Source: Liolophura sinensis
Taxonomy: Eukaryota > Mollusca > Polyplacophora > Chitonida > Chitonidae
Length of the DNA stretch: 64,000 nt
Assembly (NCBI RefSeq): GCF_032854445.1
Contig: NC_088302.1
Coordinates: forward strand, 34,565,979 to 34,629,978
Reading direction: 5' to 3'
The notes beneath the pieces are model-generated. The model was not told where the DNA came from and ran no database searches. It saw only the letters and a program-made list of their open reading frames with translations. Below, piece by piece: positions 47,501-60,300 of this stretch (positions are counted from its first letter, which is position 1; every line of letters starts with the position of its first letter). Both the position numbers and the translations under genes were made by a program.

Positions 47501-49824
47501 ATACCACTGTCATTGGACTTTGAATGATATACTCAACGCACTGGATTGATTGAAGAAGGCGTTGGCGATAGCTCTGGCAGTGTCCTCTGTCCGTTGGATG
47601 TATGTGTGCTGGAAATCGTATCGGTCTCGTGAGTAAGAACGACCAACCAGGTTCGGGAACCGTTTTTCATACCGTTTGCCTGAAGAAAAAAGGCTCAAAG
47701 TTCAAATCTATTATCGTGTCTCTTTGTGACTGTGCAAAGAATGATAAACCGAGCAAATACTTTGATATACCTTGAAAAATACTTCGATCGTCGACAAATA
47801 CTTTCATAAAAGATGGACCCTTAGATCGTATTTTATCGTATATGCTCTAGCATCACATTCTACATCTTAAGATTCACTGGCTAGACTTTGTGAGTTAATA
47901 AACTTTTATGAGGTCTGGATTCCATCGGTGATAATTCAACTGAGTTCAAATTAAAAGCAAAGAACACACTAAAATGAAACACATGTCAGATGAACATTGT
48001 TTCGTGAATATAGATTGATTTATTTTTTTAGAATATTTTTCCACCTAGCAAAATGCATTTAAAACTGTGGATTCAACTGTGGCATTTTCTGACCACATGG
48101 AAGCCAGTGAAGTCACTTCATCTTCTTGTCACTTGACACACATAGATTGCTTTATTCCATCATTCAAAATGTATCTTCATTCAGGCAGTTTTTAATGGTC
48201 TTTCATCTGATGAAGAGTTCATTATAGTGTTCTGTTTGCCTTTAGGTTCGTACACATGGAGAACAATTCAGCCCAACATGTCACTGCATACATCAAAGGA
48301 TGATTTAGCATAATAATTTATATATGAAAGTGTTAACAGGAAGTGTACTTTCATGGTAAAATAAATTTCAAGTTTATCAAAAAAATTATGGTTACATTAA
48401 CACCACAGATATCTAAACATCACATACTGACATCCAGAAGTAAATTTTTGTACACATTTCTATCCATGGTTACATTAACACCACAGATATCTAAGCATCA
48501 CATACTGACTTCCAGACGTAATGCTTGTAAACATTTCTGTCAATGGTTACATTAACACCACAGATATCTAAACATCACATACTGACTTCCAGACGTAATG
48601 CTTGTAAACATTTCTGTCCATGGTTACATTAACACCACAGATATCTAAACATCACATACTGACATCCAGGAGTAATGCTTCTAAACATTTTTGTCCATGG
48701 TTACATTAACACCACAGATATCTAAACATCACATACTGACATCCAGGAGTAATGCTTCTAAACATTTCTGTCCATGGTTACATTAACACCACCGATATCT
48801 AAACATCACAAACTGACATCCAGAAGTAATGCTTGTAAACATTTCTGTCCATGGTTACATTAACACCACAGATATCTAAACATCACAAACTGACATCCAG
48901 AAGTAATGCTTCTAAACATTTTTGTCCATGGTTACATTGACACCACAGACATCTAAACATCACATACTGACTTCCAGACGTAATGCTTGTAAACATTTCT
49001 GTCCATGGTTACATTAACACCACCGATATCTAAACATCACAAACTGACATCCAGAAGTAATGTTTGTGATCTCACCTAACTCATAAGCCTCTTGCTTCCC
49101 ACTAGCTGCCAGTGCTCCTGCGTCATGAGAGTGGAACCGATATTCCCAGTGCCGGATGGCATCCTGATCCGCTTTACACAGTGACCCTGGGAACAAAACA
49201 AGAATCAGTTTATCATATCCATAGCCCACGCAGTGCCTTGAGACATATTTTACTCACCTAGGCACAATGTTGAGAACCACTATGCGTTAAGTCTTGGTCT
49301 CATATTTACCAAACGTCTTAAAACTTAAATAAAAAGTTTAAATACATCTACAATTAAAATATTTCGCTCTTGGAAGTTTAAAATTTGTATACTGATCCCT
49401 GACTGCAGAACAATAAACCCAACACAACTTGAGTAATTTCCTCTTCTGAGTTTGTTTTTTAAAGCCTGTGCAATTTATGGCAGAACTCCTTATGTTGCGT
49501 GATAAATATGATCCCTGGACCCGTATTCATCAAGCCACTTGAGACTTAAGTAAAAAATTCAAGCACAGCTACAGCCAAAATATTTCACTCTGGACACATT
49601 TTGAACTTCTCAGAGTAAAGCATTTTATTTGTAGCTATGTCAGAATTGTTGACATAAGTCAAATATTTCACTCTGGAAAGTTTAATCATTGTACACAGAC
49701 TCATTACTGCAAAACAATGTAATAACCACAATGTCAGTCTTTTCCTGTTCCCAGTGCAGAATTTAATGTTGGCCGCCGTTGTCTAAATGAATAATTCTTG
49801 AGGACGGCGAAAACACCAATCAAA

Positions 49825-49863
<39 letters not shown>

Positions 49864-51778
49864 ATGTACATTTTTAAGAGCTTGCAATTTGTGACTTAAG
49901 TCTTAAGTTGCTTGATAAATACGGACGCTGGTCTCAAGATTACAAAGCTGTCTTAGACTTCAGTCAGCCTAAGTCCTAACTTCAAAACTGGTTACAGCGT
50001 TAAAAAATGTTACGCTTGAAAAGTTCAAATCTAAGTACAAAAATAAAGTCGCAAGCTAAAACCATAAAGTCTGACCTAAGTGTAGAATTAAGACAGCTTC
50101 ATGGTGCTGGGGGCTGAACCCCTATGGCCTAAGCTTTCTGTTAACGGATGAAGTCGACACATATCATTAATACATAAATGCCGCGAAACGTATATTCGCA
50201 AACTACAATTAATTCAATACCGAATTACAGTACATCAGTTTACCAGTTACGCTTGTCACCTTTACAAACTAACTAACCTTTATGCATGCTGTCCACGGCT
50301 AGAGTATGAAGACGAGGAAGATGTCGTTTCTCAAAGTCATACGAGCCGTCTGTTGGGTAACGAATTCCATGCCGAGACAGCATGTAAAACTTTCGAGGTT
50401 GGCAGCCTAAAACAAAGAGGGTAAGAAGCCACTCGTGGTGCGAGATCGAAGTATTGCTAGCCTGGTGCTGTTTTATTGCCTAGTTTGAGTAGATTTTCCC
50501 GATGTTTTAGGTGCATTTCTTTTTATTTGTAGACGGCATATTTATATTAAAAAAAAAGCATTCTTTAAGCATGTAATTCACGACTAGACCTAAGCAGTAA
50601 AACGAAGGATCGTCCGGTCCAAATTTGAAATGGGGCCTCCTTGGCACAAGGACATCAGGAGCATTTCACCAAGTGCGGTCGTTGTTAGTTCAAGTCCAGC
50701 TCATGTTGTCTTCCCCTCCAATGTACGCGGCGAGACCCGTAAGTATTATGCGGATTGTCGTAGGTTTACCTCGGGCCTCTCCGGATCCTCCCACAACAAC
50801 GCTTGCCGTCATCGAAATAAGTGAAATATTGTTGAGATTGCGGGGTAAAACAGGAATCAGATAAACAAATCACGTAAATGTATCAATTTGAAATTGTACG
50901 AGAGCATATGTGACGCTTCACTGGAACAGTTTATTTAGGAAAATAAGATGGCTTGCAAAACTCTGGTCCACGGGCCGGTTTCATGAAGTTAACTTAGCTA
51001 AGTAAGCCTTTAACTACCATGACAACTTGTGTTGTAGAGATATAAAGTGCACTTAGCCAAGGGCGACTTAACGGAAAGTAAGCTTAATGAAAACCGGTCC
51101 CAGATCTCACTTTGAGAAAGTCGCTGTGTGTTCATGCCCAGCTCATGCTGACTTCCTTTCCCACTGGACGTGGGGAAATCTGCCATCAACCTGGGGATGG
51201 CTGTGGGTAAAAGTCTTGTAATCTAGCATTATGCTACAACTGGAAAAACACATGTTTAACATTTTAACGCGTGGTAAACATCTCTTTGCAACAGATAATA
51301 AACGTGGTTAATGTTTAATTGTAACATACTCAAACATGTTTATCCAACAACTGATCATAAGATCGCTTTATTATGTTGACCATATACGCTGAAAACTTTA
51401 AATCACTCCGTTTAAGCAATAATCACATCCAATTTATTACATGAATGATTGCATTTATACAATAAATGTAAGTATTTAGAACACAATACATATATTTATA
51501 AAATAAATCCATGTATTTATGAATCAAATACGTGTATTTAAAAATTAATAAACCTTTAATGTGTTAAACGTTCGCAGTTAGTACAGTGTACACATTATTT
51601 AAATTTTGGCGCTCATATTTTATAGAATTTAAAATTTGAACATTCAGACAATATGTTTTCACGAAAACGGCAACCAGATTTGCCTTCACGATATCTTTAT
51701 CCGCTCCAGTCATGACTGGCAATCCGGTTTCATCCAACCACAAACTAACCGTATCTGCGAAAAATTCATGGATATGGC

Positions 51779-51809
<31 letters not shown>

Positions 51810-52358
51810 TCACAACTTTACATAAGCATCAGACTGATATCTCCATATGCAGGTGGGTGCATCTTGATGCCAAGATACAACTTTGGGCGGAGGGAGAAGG
51901 ATAAAACATGGTTGAGTATGTATGAAGTTGTCACACACCGGCAGCGATTCACGTGTTTCTCGTATCCCAGTTCATCTGGTACGCCTGTATTTGTGCTGTT
52001 GTTCACCCTGACCTTTTCTCGTATTACTTGACAGGGGACAGTATTAATGAAATATCTTTAAGTACTCTGTATATAAATATGACCAGTGTCTTATATTCAG
52101 TAAAATATAAAAAAAAAATAGGCGTACTGTAGAACAGGGCGTAAAACCATCAATAAATATAAACAAATAAATACCTGGTAATCCGAAGTCCTCTCCGTGT
52201 CCTCTGACGTCATTATAGTCGGTATGGGTGGAATAATGTCTGTATGGGGAGGAGGCAGTGCTGTAACAAGTATCCCGACGGACGGGCGACCCGAAGCTCT
52301 GACCACAGACGAGCAACACAACGCTAAGAGCGGTCCGAAAAAGCACCATGACCGACAT
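44580..52358 (-). CDS. MINPP1: Multiple inositol polyphosphate phosphatase, copy A (eight exons)
   Basis: Histidine acid phosphatase that removes phosphates from inositol polyphosphates including phytate. Exons in transcript order: 52175-52358, 50278-50406, 49076-49186, 47542-47679, 46717-46790, 45964-46081, 45378-45582, 44580-44994. All junctions are GT-AG and keep frame, giving 457 residues (human MINPP1 is 487). Residues 1-24 are a signal peptide. Family marks: YSTHTDYNDV (42-51), SRHGIRYPT (72-80, catalytic His74), [42 protein letters not shown] and FHNEKPLTL. The proton-donor site reads RVAHDLTMMPF (His333-Asp334), where I recall His-Ala-Glu in vertebrate MINPP1. The protein ends GTCVPTIIG with no KDEL-like signal, so secretion is likely. 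Copy B at 54721-61760 matches it exon for exon. Confidence 0.94.
45070..45255 (-). mobile_element. tRNA-headed SINE in intron 7 of MINPP1 copy A
   Basis: On the minus strand, GTGGGTTCAATCCCCACC is a strong B-box and GGTTTAGTTCC-like body follows. The opposite end carries ATTAATTGATTGCCCGATTG. The family is distinct from A and B. Confidence 0.5.
46210..46560. repeat. Minisatellite in intron 5 of MINPP1 copy A
   Basis: CAGTAAGTGGACGGTCTTCT recurs at about 46309, 46384, 46429 and 46474, with diverged units at 46249 and 46538. Spacing alternates between about 75 and 45 bases because a 30-base block (ATAACTTTACTTAACATGG) is present or absent. Confidence 0.85.
48391..49067. repeat. 77-base minisatellite, nine units, at the donor of MINPP1 copy A exon 3
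   Basis: GTTACATTAACACCACAGAT starts at 48391, 48469, 48546, 48623, 48700, 48777, 48854, 48931 and 49008, so the period is 77 (first 78). The array stops about nine bases short of the exon 3 boundary (exon edge 49076). On the transcribed minus strand six units contain CAGTATGTGA, a good 5' splice-site match, and the other three read CAGTTTGTGA. Confidence 0.95.
49760..49865 (+). mobile_element. SINE family A tail with (AAAT)n
   Basis: GGCCGCCGTTGTCTAAATGA, TAATTCTTGAGGACGGCG, AACACCAATCAAATAAATAA, then a long TAAA array. It lies in intron 2 of MINPP1 copy A. Confidence 0.8.
50605..50880 (+). mobile_element. SINE family A copy, diverged
   Basis: GTTAGTTCAAGTCCAGCTCA (B-box region), ATTATGCGGATTGTCG, CTCCCACAACAACGCTTGCC and ATAAGTGAAATATTGTTGAG. 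It lies in intron 1 of MINPP1 copy A. Confidence 0.75.
51100..51215 (+). mobile_element. SINE family A, middle fragment
   Basis: TTCATGCCCAGCTCATGCTG, ACTTCCTTTCCCACTGGACG and CTGGGGATGGCTGTGGGT. The tail is lost. Confidence 0.7.
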
Positions 52359-52949
52359 GCTCTATCAGCTCTTATATTCTATAATGTGATACCGCGGAAG
52401 TTTGGATGGCTTTATCACAAGATTAAATGAGGGAAGAGACAGGTGTTTGAATCACATACCTACATGTAAAGGATCAACCTGGCCCGATTTGGCCATGACA
52501 GCAAAATGGTCCCATTTTGTATCTGACTTCATGTAAACTTGATCTCTTATCTTTTTGTCTATGCAAGAAGAGAAAGCTTTACTTCGTCCAGATCTTCGAG
52601 CCATTCAAGTGCATTCTTTAACCGTTCATTAGTGCTCGATAAGTGTGTGAGATAGTTTCCGTCAGTGGAAACATTTGGCTGATTGTAAAAAATGGTTGGC
52701 ATCCACATGGTTTAGCTGAGAGCAACATGTGGTAAACCAAATCAAAATGTGATATGTAAGGTCATCTTGAATCTCTTTCTATCTGATTTAGCCAACGCCT
52801 AAATCTGCTACGGGAGTTTCAAGTTTGTCTCTAGATTATGATGTGGGGTGATATTTTAATCTATAGCTCGACATTAGAGTTTAATAGGAATAAAAAAAAA
52901 TGAAATAACCTTAACCTATTCGGACAGTCATTTGTGTAAAGATTTACTT

Positions 52950-53735
52950 ATTTGATTTATTTAATTGGTGTTTTATGCCGTACTCAAGAATATTTCACTT
53001 GTACCAAGGCGGCCGGCATTATGGTGAGAGGAAACCGAGTAGATCCCAGGGGGAACTCACGATCCATCCTGTCAGGATGGATCACGTACGAACGAAAAAG
53101 CCAGCGTGTGCTGGATTTGAACTCACAGCAACCGCATTATTTATTCATTTGATTGGTATTTTACGCCTTACTCAAGAATATATCACTTACACGACGGCGG
53201 CCAGCATTATGGTTTTATTCTCAGTTTAGTCTAACACACAATAATATACCTGATAGTCGTTACTATAAGCACCTGTATATATTATTTATTCATTTACTTT
53301 TTTCACAGGAACAGATAATCACGATGTTTATGATCACCATAGTTCACATGCCTGTATTATATACAAATTGTAAGTTAATGGGATAGAGCAAGCTCCATGG
53401 AGCTTTATTCCCGCCAGTATGTTTCTGTATGTTTATATGAAACTTATCTTTTGTATATTATATTGGTGAACAAACAATGGTGGGAGGAAACCGGACAAAG
53501 CCCGGGAAAAACCCATGACCATCCGCAGGTTGCTGAAAGACCTTCTCACGTAAGGCCGGAAAGGAAGCCAGCATGTGCTGAACTTGAACTTGAACAGCGA
53601 CCGCATTGGTGAGAGGCTCCTAGGTCATTACGCTGCGCTAGCGCGCTAATCAACTGAGCCACGGAGTCCCCGCAACCGCATTAGAGGCTCCTGAATCATT
53701 GTGCTGCGTTAGCACCCTAACCACCCTCCTATAGA
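52950..53735 (-). mobile_element. Nested SINE family A: one copy inside another
   Basis: The outer copy runs 52950-53135 and resumes at about 53679 (GCAACCGCATTAGAGGCTCC) to 53735. The inner copy spans about 53139-53678 and is bounded by the direct repeat GCAACCGCATTA on both sides, a clear target duplication. The inner copy is itself interrupted at 53214-53481 by about 263 bases of unrelated DNA flanked by ATGGT. Its head (CGCTAGCGCGCTAATCAACT, then GAGCCACGGAGTCCC) is the best preserved A-box end in minus orientation. Confidence 0.85.
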
Positions 53736-54569
53736 CACAAATGCTGATGAGTTAGCGATCATTTTGTAGACAGTAGAACAGAGTTGATCAGTGTTCGGAA
53801 TATTTTACTCTTCGTAAACAAAAACACTGCACCTTGCGCCTGTTCGTGGAAGTAGCCTTGGCATATTTCTCACACGTTAAGACACGCTACTTTTTTTAAA
53901 TGCAAGACAAACAGGTCACATGCTTCCTTTCTGTTTTCATTAAAGACCATTTATCCTTCTTCCAATCTCCAAGCAAAATAAGTCTTCTTAGCACACATTT
54001 GTCAGTTACAATTTGAAACCACAAAAATGCTTTTGCCTATTTTCTCGAAAACATCGATCGTCAACAATTTGAGGGACATCCTCAAGAAAGAGAGGCATTC
54101 AGCACAGGCCAACAGCAATGTATGATTCAATGACTTTAGCTCACTGACCGACTTGAAACAGATAGGGCTCTGCACGTATGCTGTGTCTGTCACAAGACTC
54201 GTATTTCAGTAGGGGGTGGACCGAAAAGACTTTCTTTTACATGTACGTATAGATAGCAATGGTATCACTGGCAATGGCAGATTGGATACCCACCGGCGCA
54301 TGCGAGTCTCAGTGTACTTTCACCATTAGATGTTTATTTGCAGAAAATCGCTTCACCAGCAAAACGCATTTTAATAGACATATTTTGAAGTAATGAACAT
54401 TGTATATCTTGGATTAAAATGAGGAGCATAGCCCGTCTAGTGCATTCATTTGTTGCGGTCTGTAACATGGCATTATTGCAGTCGAAAAGATTTGAGGTAG
54501 ATCACAAGCACTGCAGCCTTTTTTTTGAGTGTTTGTTTGTTTGTTGTTGTTTTTTTGTTGTTGTTGTTG
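53736..54569. other. Spacer between the two MINPP1 copies
   Basis: No gene is supported. A (TTG)n-rich stretch lies at 54517-54570, just beside the poly(A) signal of copy B. Confidence 0.5.
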
Positions 54570-54575
54570 TTTATT
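54570..54575 (-). terminator. Poly(A) signal of MINPP1 copy B
   Basis: AATAAA on the minus strand, about 145 bases after the stop. Confidence 0.55.
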
Positions 54576-54720
54576 TTCTGCACAGTCGGAACCTACTTGT
54601 TTAGGTAAAATGGCCACACTTTGCTTTTGAAGTTTTGGAAGGCTTTCCAAAATAATACAAAACCTTCACGCATATATCTTGGACAGATACACCCTTTAAT
54701 TATGCATACAACTGTTTCTG

Positions 54721-57237
54721 TCACCCAATGATAGAGGGCACACATGTACCGCTGTGGGTCACGTGACCGTCACAAATATGATGTGGGTCATACTCGCATG
54801 TTTTCTGGAAATCACACGAGTTCGCAAATGATTCCAAATAGGAATTCAAGATGTTAGAGAGTGGACAACCAGACGCTGGGCACATGGGTAGAGCCAGGGG
54901 CTTCTCATTGTGAAACACCCGTACTTTAGACTCGGATCCACACTGATATTCCACAAAAGCTATGTTAGCCCCAAACGACGCGATAATACTCGACCGCCAT
55001 TTCCTGTTGCTTTGCTCCGCCATGTTGTTTGCCAGAAGGGGAGTGGGGTCTCTAAAGACGCCAAGACGTGCACAGAAAGGCATAAGTGAGCTATCATGTC
55101 CCACACGGATCATACCGGTAACCGTGGAAGAATTGTCTCTAAAATTGAATCATAAAAAATCCGATGTTATTTAAAATGATATAGATGGTAAAGTTTCGAA
55201 GTTTTATGGTTAAAAGTTTAACGGCGATGTCGACCAACAATGGAAAATGTTTTGTTAATCGTTTCAATTGAGAACATGTGTTCGTCATTAGAAATCAAAA
55301 GAATACATAAATTAACGCATTCAAACAATCGGCAAATAATCGATTGCAATTTTACATTTGGCAAAGTAAACGATGGCTTTCTCTTACTAAGTGGATACAC
55401 GATGATCAATATTTGGCTGACGAGAGAGTGCTTAGGCTACACTGAATTTTAGAGACCGTACAAGTATTCAAGCGTGATCAAGTTTGTAAGCTTCGATTAA
55501 GAAAGTCTTATCTCCACTTTCAGCTTTAGGATCCGAACACATATTCACTGTCTTTAAAAAGTACATTAGGTGACCAAAACAAACACATTTGCTATTAGCA
55601 TCAGAATGAATAAAGTCGGACCCAGAGCTTACTTTAAATATGCGAGGAGATCTTTGACCAGGTTACACGACTGTTCGTAGTTGATACTGTGTCCATAGCC
55701 GAATCCCCAGTAGTACTTAAGATCCTGATAGTACTCCAGTACCTTTATATCCTCGGCGTAGAACGCAGCGCACCAGGGGCTGGTGCTGAGGATACTGTGT
55801 TCAAAACTGCAGAGCCCAACTAGCACTAAGACGTCGTCTGAGAGAAACAGGATAGATAGATCAATTTAATGATAGGTTGATGGGTGTTTATCGCTGTGAT
55901 CAAGACTTTTTGACGTATGCTCGGCAGCCAGGTTTAATTGCAGAGGAAACCAAGTTCTGGTAGGAAACTACCAACCCCGATAAAAGAAGATTATCAGGGA
56001 CCTCATAATCTCTTGACTTAAAGCCGCAGTCGAAACTGCGAGAGCTGGATTCGAACGAGCGATCTGATTGGCCAAGAGCCTATCAGTCGCAGCGACACAG
56101 TACTTTAAAGTACATACCGCCGAAGGAAAAGAAATTGAAAAATATGTGAGTTGGTTTAGCTAAATACAAAACGGAGTTGCATTTGACTCCTAACTAAATC
56201 TTCAGCGAAAAATGTAAATTAAGAGAATTTTATGGAAAAATCCGCCACTTGTCTACACTGTCCGCTCGAGGTGATAACATGCAAATGAGGCAGTACAAAG
56301 ATTGCCTACAATGCAACGCTCGCTCGTGGATCACACATGTAAACAACATGATAAAATGTAAGCCAATCAGGTCTAGTAAACCAAATAAGTTCGTCAGTTT
56401 AACTTTCCGAAGGTCTGTGGTTTTACTCCGGGCACTCCGGTTTCCTCCACACATAACACTGCGAGCTAAAAATTCTTGAATATGGCGTCAAATCATATTA
56501 ATAAATAAATCATGTTTCAATTGGCTTATACGTGGAGACCCTAATGGGTTCATTATACCGTGCACCATTGCGAATATCAATTTCAAATTCATAGTCTGCA
56601 TAAAACCCAAAAATATTTTGTAAGGATGTTACACGTGGAACAGATATTATACACATACTTAATGATAAACTGTCTTGAAGTCCAAGTCTGTTGGAAACAT
56701 TGTTGATTACAGCCTTCATTTCCGGTCCTCTCCCGAAGGCAGCCTGCTCTTTCAGCGCTTTATGTTTCACAGTCTGGAAAGTAAAATGACCGATAAATTA
56801 GCCAAAATGTAAGGCCTGTGTCAGCAAAGTAGCATCGCACTTAACAGGTTAGATAATGTGCTGTGAAAATAATTTTAACAGCGTGGCCGGCTTTCACTAC
56901 AAAATTCAGCTTAACGACATCCTTTCCAGCCTAAAGTCTTTCCAGGCTAAACCGTACAGTCTGTTATTCCTCCTTAACGTCGTTATGATATTTCTTCTGC
57001 AAACTACCAAATTCACCAGATGCCGCTTTTAACAAAGCTGCATAAATTACATTTCTCCTAAGCTTTTCAAAATCGACGTTTTTTGGTTTATAGGGCGTCA
57101 TTAAGCCACGTGATTTACGACAAAAGTTGCGCAGAATTGAAGTACGACATTTTCTGAAAGTGGGCCCCGAATCGCAATTATCCGGGAAAAAGTACTTGCA
57201 ATAGATTTTATTCTGTTTCTAAAACACAAAACCAAAC

Positions 57238-57334
<97 letters not shown>

Positions 57335-60300
57335 TCACCTTTTGGAATTTATCGCAACAATCGTAAAACCTTAGAAGCGGGTCACATGATGCAGGGTTAA
57401 CCGCCATGTTGAAATCTGGGAAGACACGAACGTTCAGAAAAAGCTGTTTAGAAATCACTACATATGATTATGGTACTCCAAGCACAATACTTTGTGAAGT
57501 AATTCACTCACTGGTGGTTCAGTTTTGAAAGAAAGAAATTAAATTGGAAGGATACTGTGAAATAACTCGTCAAGCCAAGGTGCTAGTTCATCAGTATACG
57601 TAAGTGATCAAAACTATACAATAATAAAAGTTTGAATTTCTTAGGCTTTCTTAGGCCAAAATAGGCAGCCACGTGTCTACTGTTAAAACAGTAGTTTTAA
57701 CTATTGCAGTGCCTGTATTGAATGACGTATTAACTCTACAAATATGGGTAGGTTTTCATTATAAACTGTGGCTTCAATTTTCATCAGATTTTCACATTTT
57801 AGGACAATAATCCAGGAGCTATGGCAGCGTGAAAACTGAGTGGTCGGTAAACACAGTTCCCAGCACTCAGCGCCAAGTGCGTCCACCTTCAGCATCACGA
57901 AGAGCGTAAACTGTCATTACCGACCACTCTGTTTTCACGCTGCCATAGTTCTTGGGTTATCACCCTAAAATGTGAAAATCTAGTGGAAACTGAAGCCACA
58001 GTTGATAATGAATACTTACTCTAATCACTGAGTCAACACCTTATTTATATACTGAGAGAAAACTATTATATACAGTTGTTTCGTGGGTCTATGTTTTTGT
58101 TGAGTATATGTAAACAGTTTAGTAACAAATCAACTAAGAACAGATTTATTAGGTGTACCCGATCTGTTAAACATCCCGTTGGCTATAGCACGAGCGGTAT
58201 TGAACGTCCTCGGTTTGTAGGTATGTTGGAATTTGTACCTTTGCGGCGTGTAGGGCAAGCCGAGGAGACTGGGAAAACGATGCGCATACCGCACACCTGA
58301 GAACAAAAATTTTTCTACGCTGGTATTTACGTGGCATATCAATTTATTTTACATATGTGTTAAAAATATTATATAATACTGTAGCACTGCAGTGTTTATT
58401 ATGGTGACGGTACTCCCATCCACATTGATTATACTATGCAAACAAGTCAAAGTGTAACGGAAATTTGAGGCAATAGTCAGCGACATATACAGTCCTTGAA
58501 TCAGAGAGTTGTTGGATAAAAAGTGTGCTAAGCATGTACCTTATATTTGTAATGAACTGTGCTGTGATTGCTGTCCAGACACCGACAGAAAAAGGGATAA
58601 ATAAGGAAGGAAAATCACTTTACGTTTAACGGCTTATAAATCGAAAAATCAAGTATAGAGCATGTTCTTTATGACTATATAAGTGTAGCCACAGTAAATA
58701 CATACACATTAAAAGCATGTATACATCCTAAAAATGTCAACCTCCAAAGCCGCGTTTTGTGAATATTTACCCAAGTCACGTGACTCTTGTACCCCTGTAG
58801 GGGCTAAGAGCTCAGCTTCGCTTGATAGAAAAGAGAATTGCCAATCCTTTATCTCCTCCTGCTCCTGCTTGCAAAGTGTGCCTGTTAGAAAATGTACATA
58901 CAAACGCTTTAATGGTTAATATATCGATCTAGAGACAAAGGCGTAGGTCATGATAACTGAAACATAGTTTAACGCCATTTTTGCAGTAATGCTCCCATAC
59001 TGTGTCGACTTTGCTAAACTAAAGAAGAGAAGAACCTGAGGACAACTCAACACGCCCATATAAGAAGGCCAACAAATCCACAAAACCTTGAATCTTTGTT
59101 TTAAATAAAGACGGCAGTTGTTGGGGATAAATGGACACGGTAACATAATCAGGCTTTTACAGACAAAAGTGGAACCTTTGCTAAAATAGAATCGAGGGTT
59201 ACCGAGGATAACACACAGAATCTAAGAGCGGTAACCAGCGGAACATTTGCTTAAATCGTAGTCATGACTGCTACTGGCTTCCAGAAACAACATAAGGTGA
59301 TTTACATTGTCACAAAACTGCTTGGAACCCTTGGTGAATGCTCACAAAGTCAACAACATGTGGGTTTAAAGCGGCAGTTCATCAGTTACAACAGTTTAAC
59401 TTTAGCCAAATGATGATGGGCAAAATATATTTACCGTGGAAAATGGAAATCAGATAATACCTTACAGAATACTCATCACTGAATAGATCCGGAATATCCT
59501 CCTTGACAAAGTTTGATAATCCATCAAGTGTTCAGTTTATTACAACAAAGATTGCCGCCAAAACTTCTCTTTGTATTTTTAAGTGAACATAAATACTCAA
59601 AAATAATCTGTTGAATACAATCAAAAGGCTGCTATTTGATTGATTTTAAACAGATTAATCTGTTAAATATAACAAGCATATTCTGTTAATTCAACATCAC
59701 CCTTCTATCAGAATAACAGGATGTTGTGTTGAATATGACACAACATTGTGTTATACATGTAGTAACAGAATACATTCTAGCATTACTCAGGCAAAAGACT
59801 GTCTAAAATTTAACAGATCAATTGTTTGAGTGAACTATGAGGTGAAGTCGGTATCGTTAAAAGCGTCAAGCCAAACTTTCTCCACAACCTTTTTCATAGA
59901 TATTTTGGGAATATCTGTAGCACCATATAGCAAACGTTTTCAATAAGGTAAAATACAGTAGACTAAAAAAAAAAATATGCTAATTCTAACAGAAATTCTA
60001 TTTGTATGAATGATGCTGGAATGTATTCTGTTATTATGACACACTGAGTATTCTGTTATATTCAACATAATATTTTGTTGGTCAAGTAGTGTATTTATGT
60101 TGAATTAATAGAATATATGCGTGATAATTAACAGAGTAGTCTGCTGCAATAGCAAAATGCATTCTAGCATCATGCAGACTACAGTCTTTTTTTAGTCTAG
60201 CCTTTTCGTACTTTCTCTCATAAAATCAGAGGTAACGGCTTGAAGCATGGTGACGTATTCCTGCTGATGCTATCAGCGCCTTTGGTATTATATGTAGGTG

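Noticed and set aside
48391..49067. Regular 77-base array as a CRISPR
   Set aside because: Whole units repeat head to tail with no variable spacers, inside an animal gene intron. It is a minisatellite.
57101..57458. Tyrosine-isoleucine repeat proteins
   Set aside because: Translation of the (AT)n tract. The only real coding part is the 77-base exon of MINPP1.
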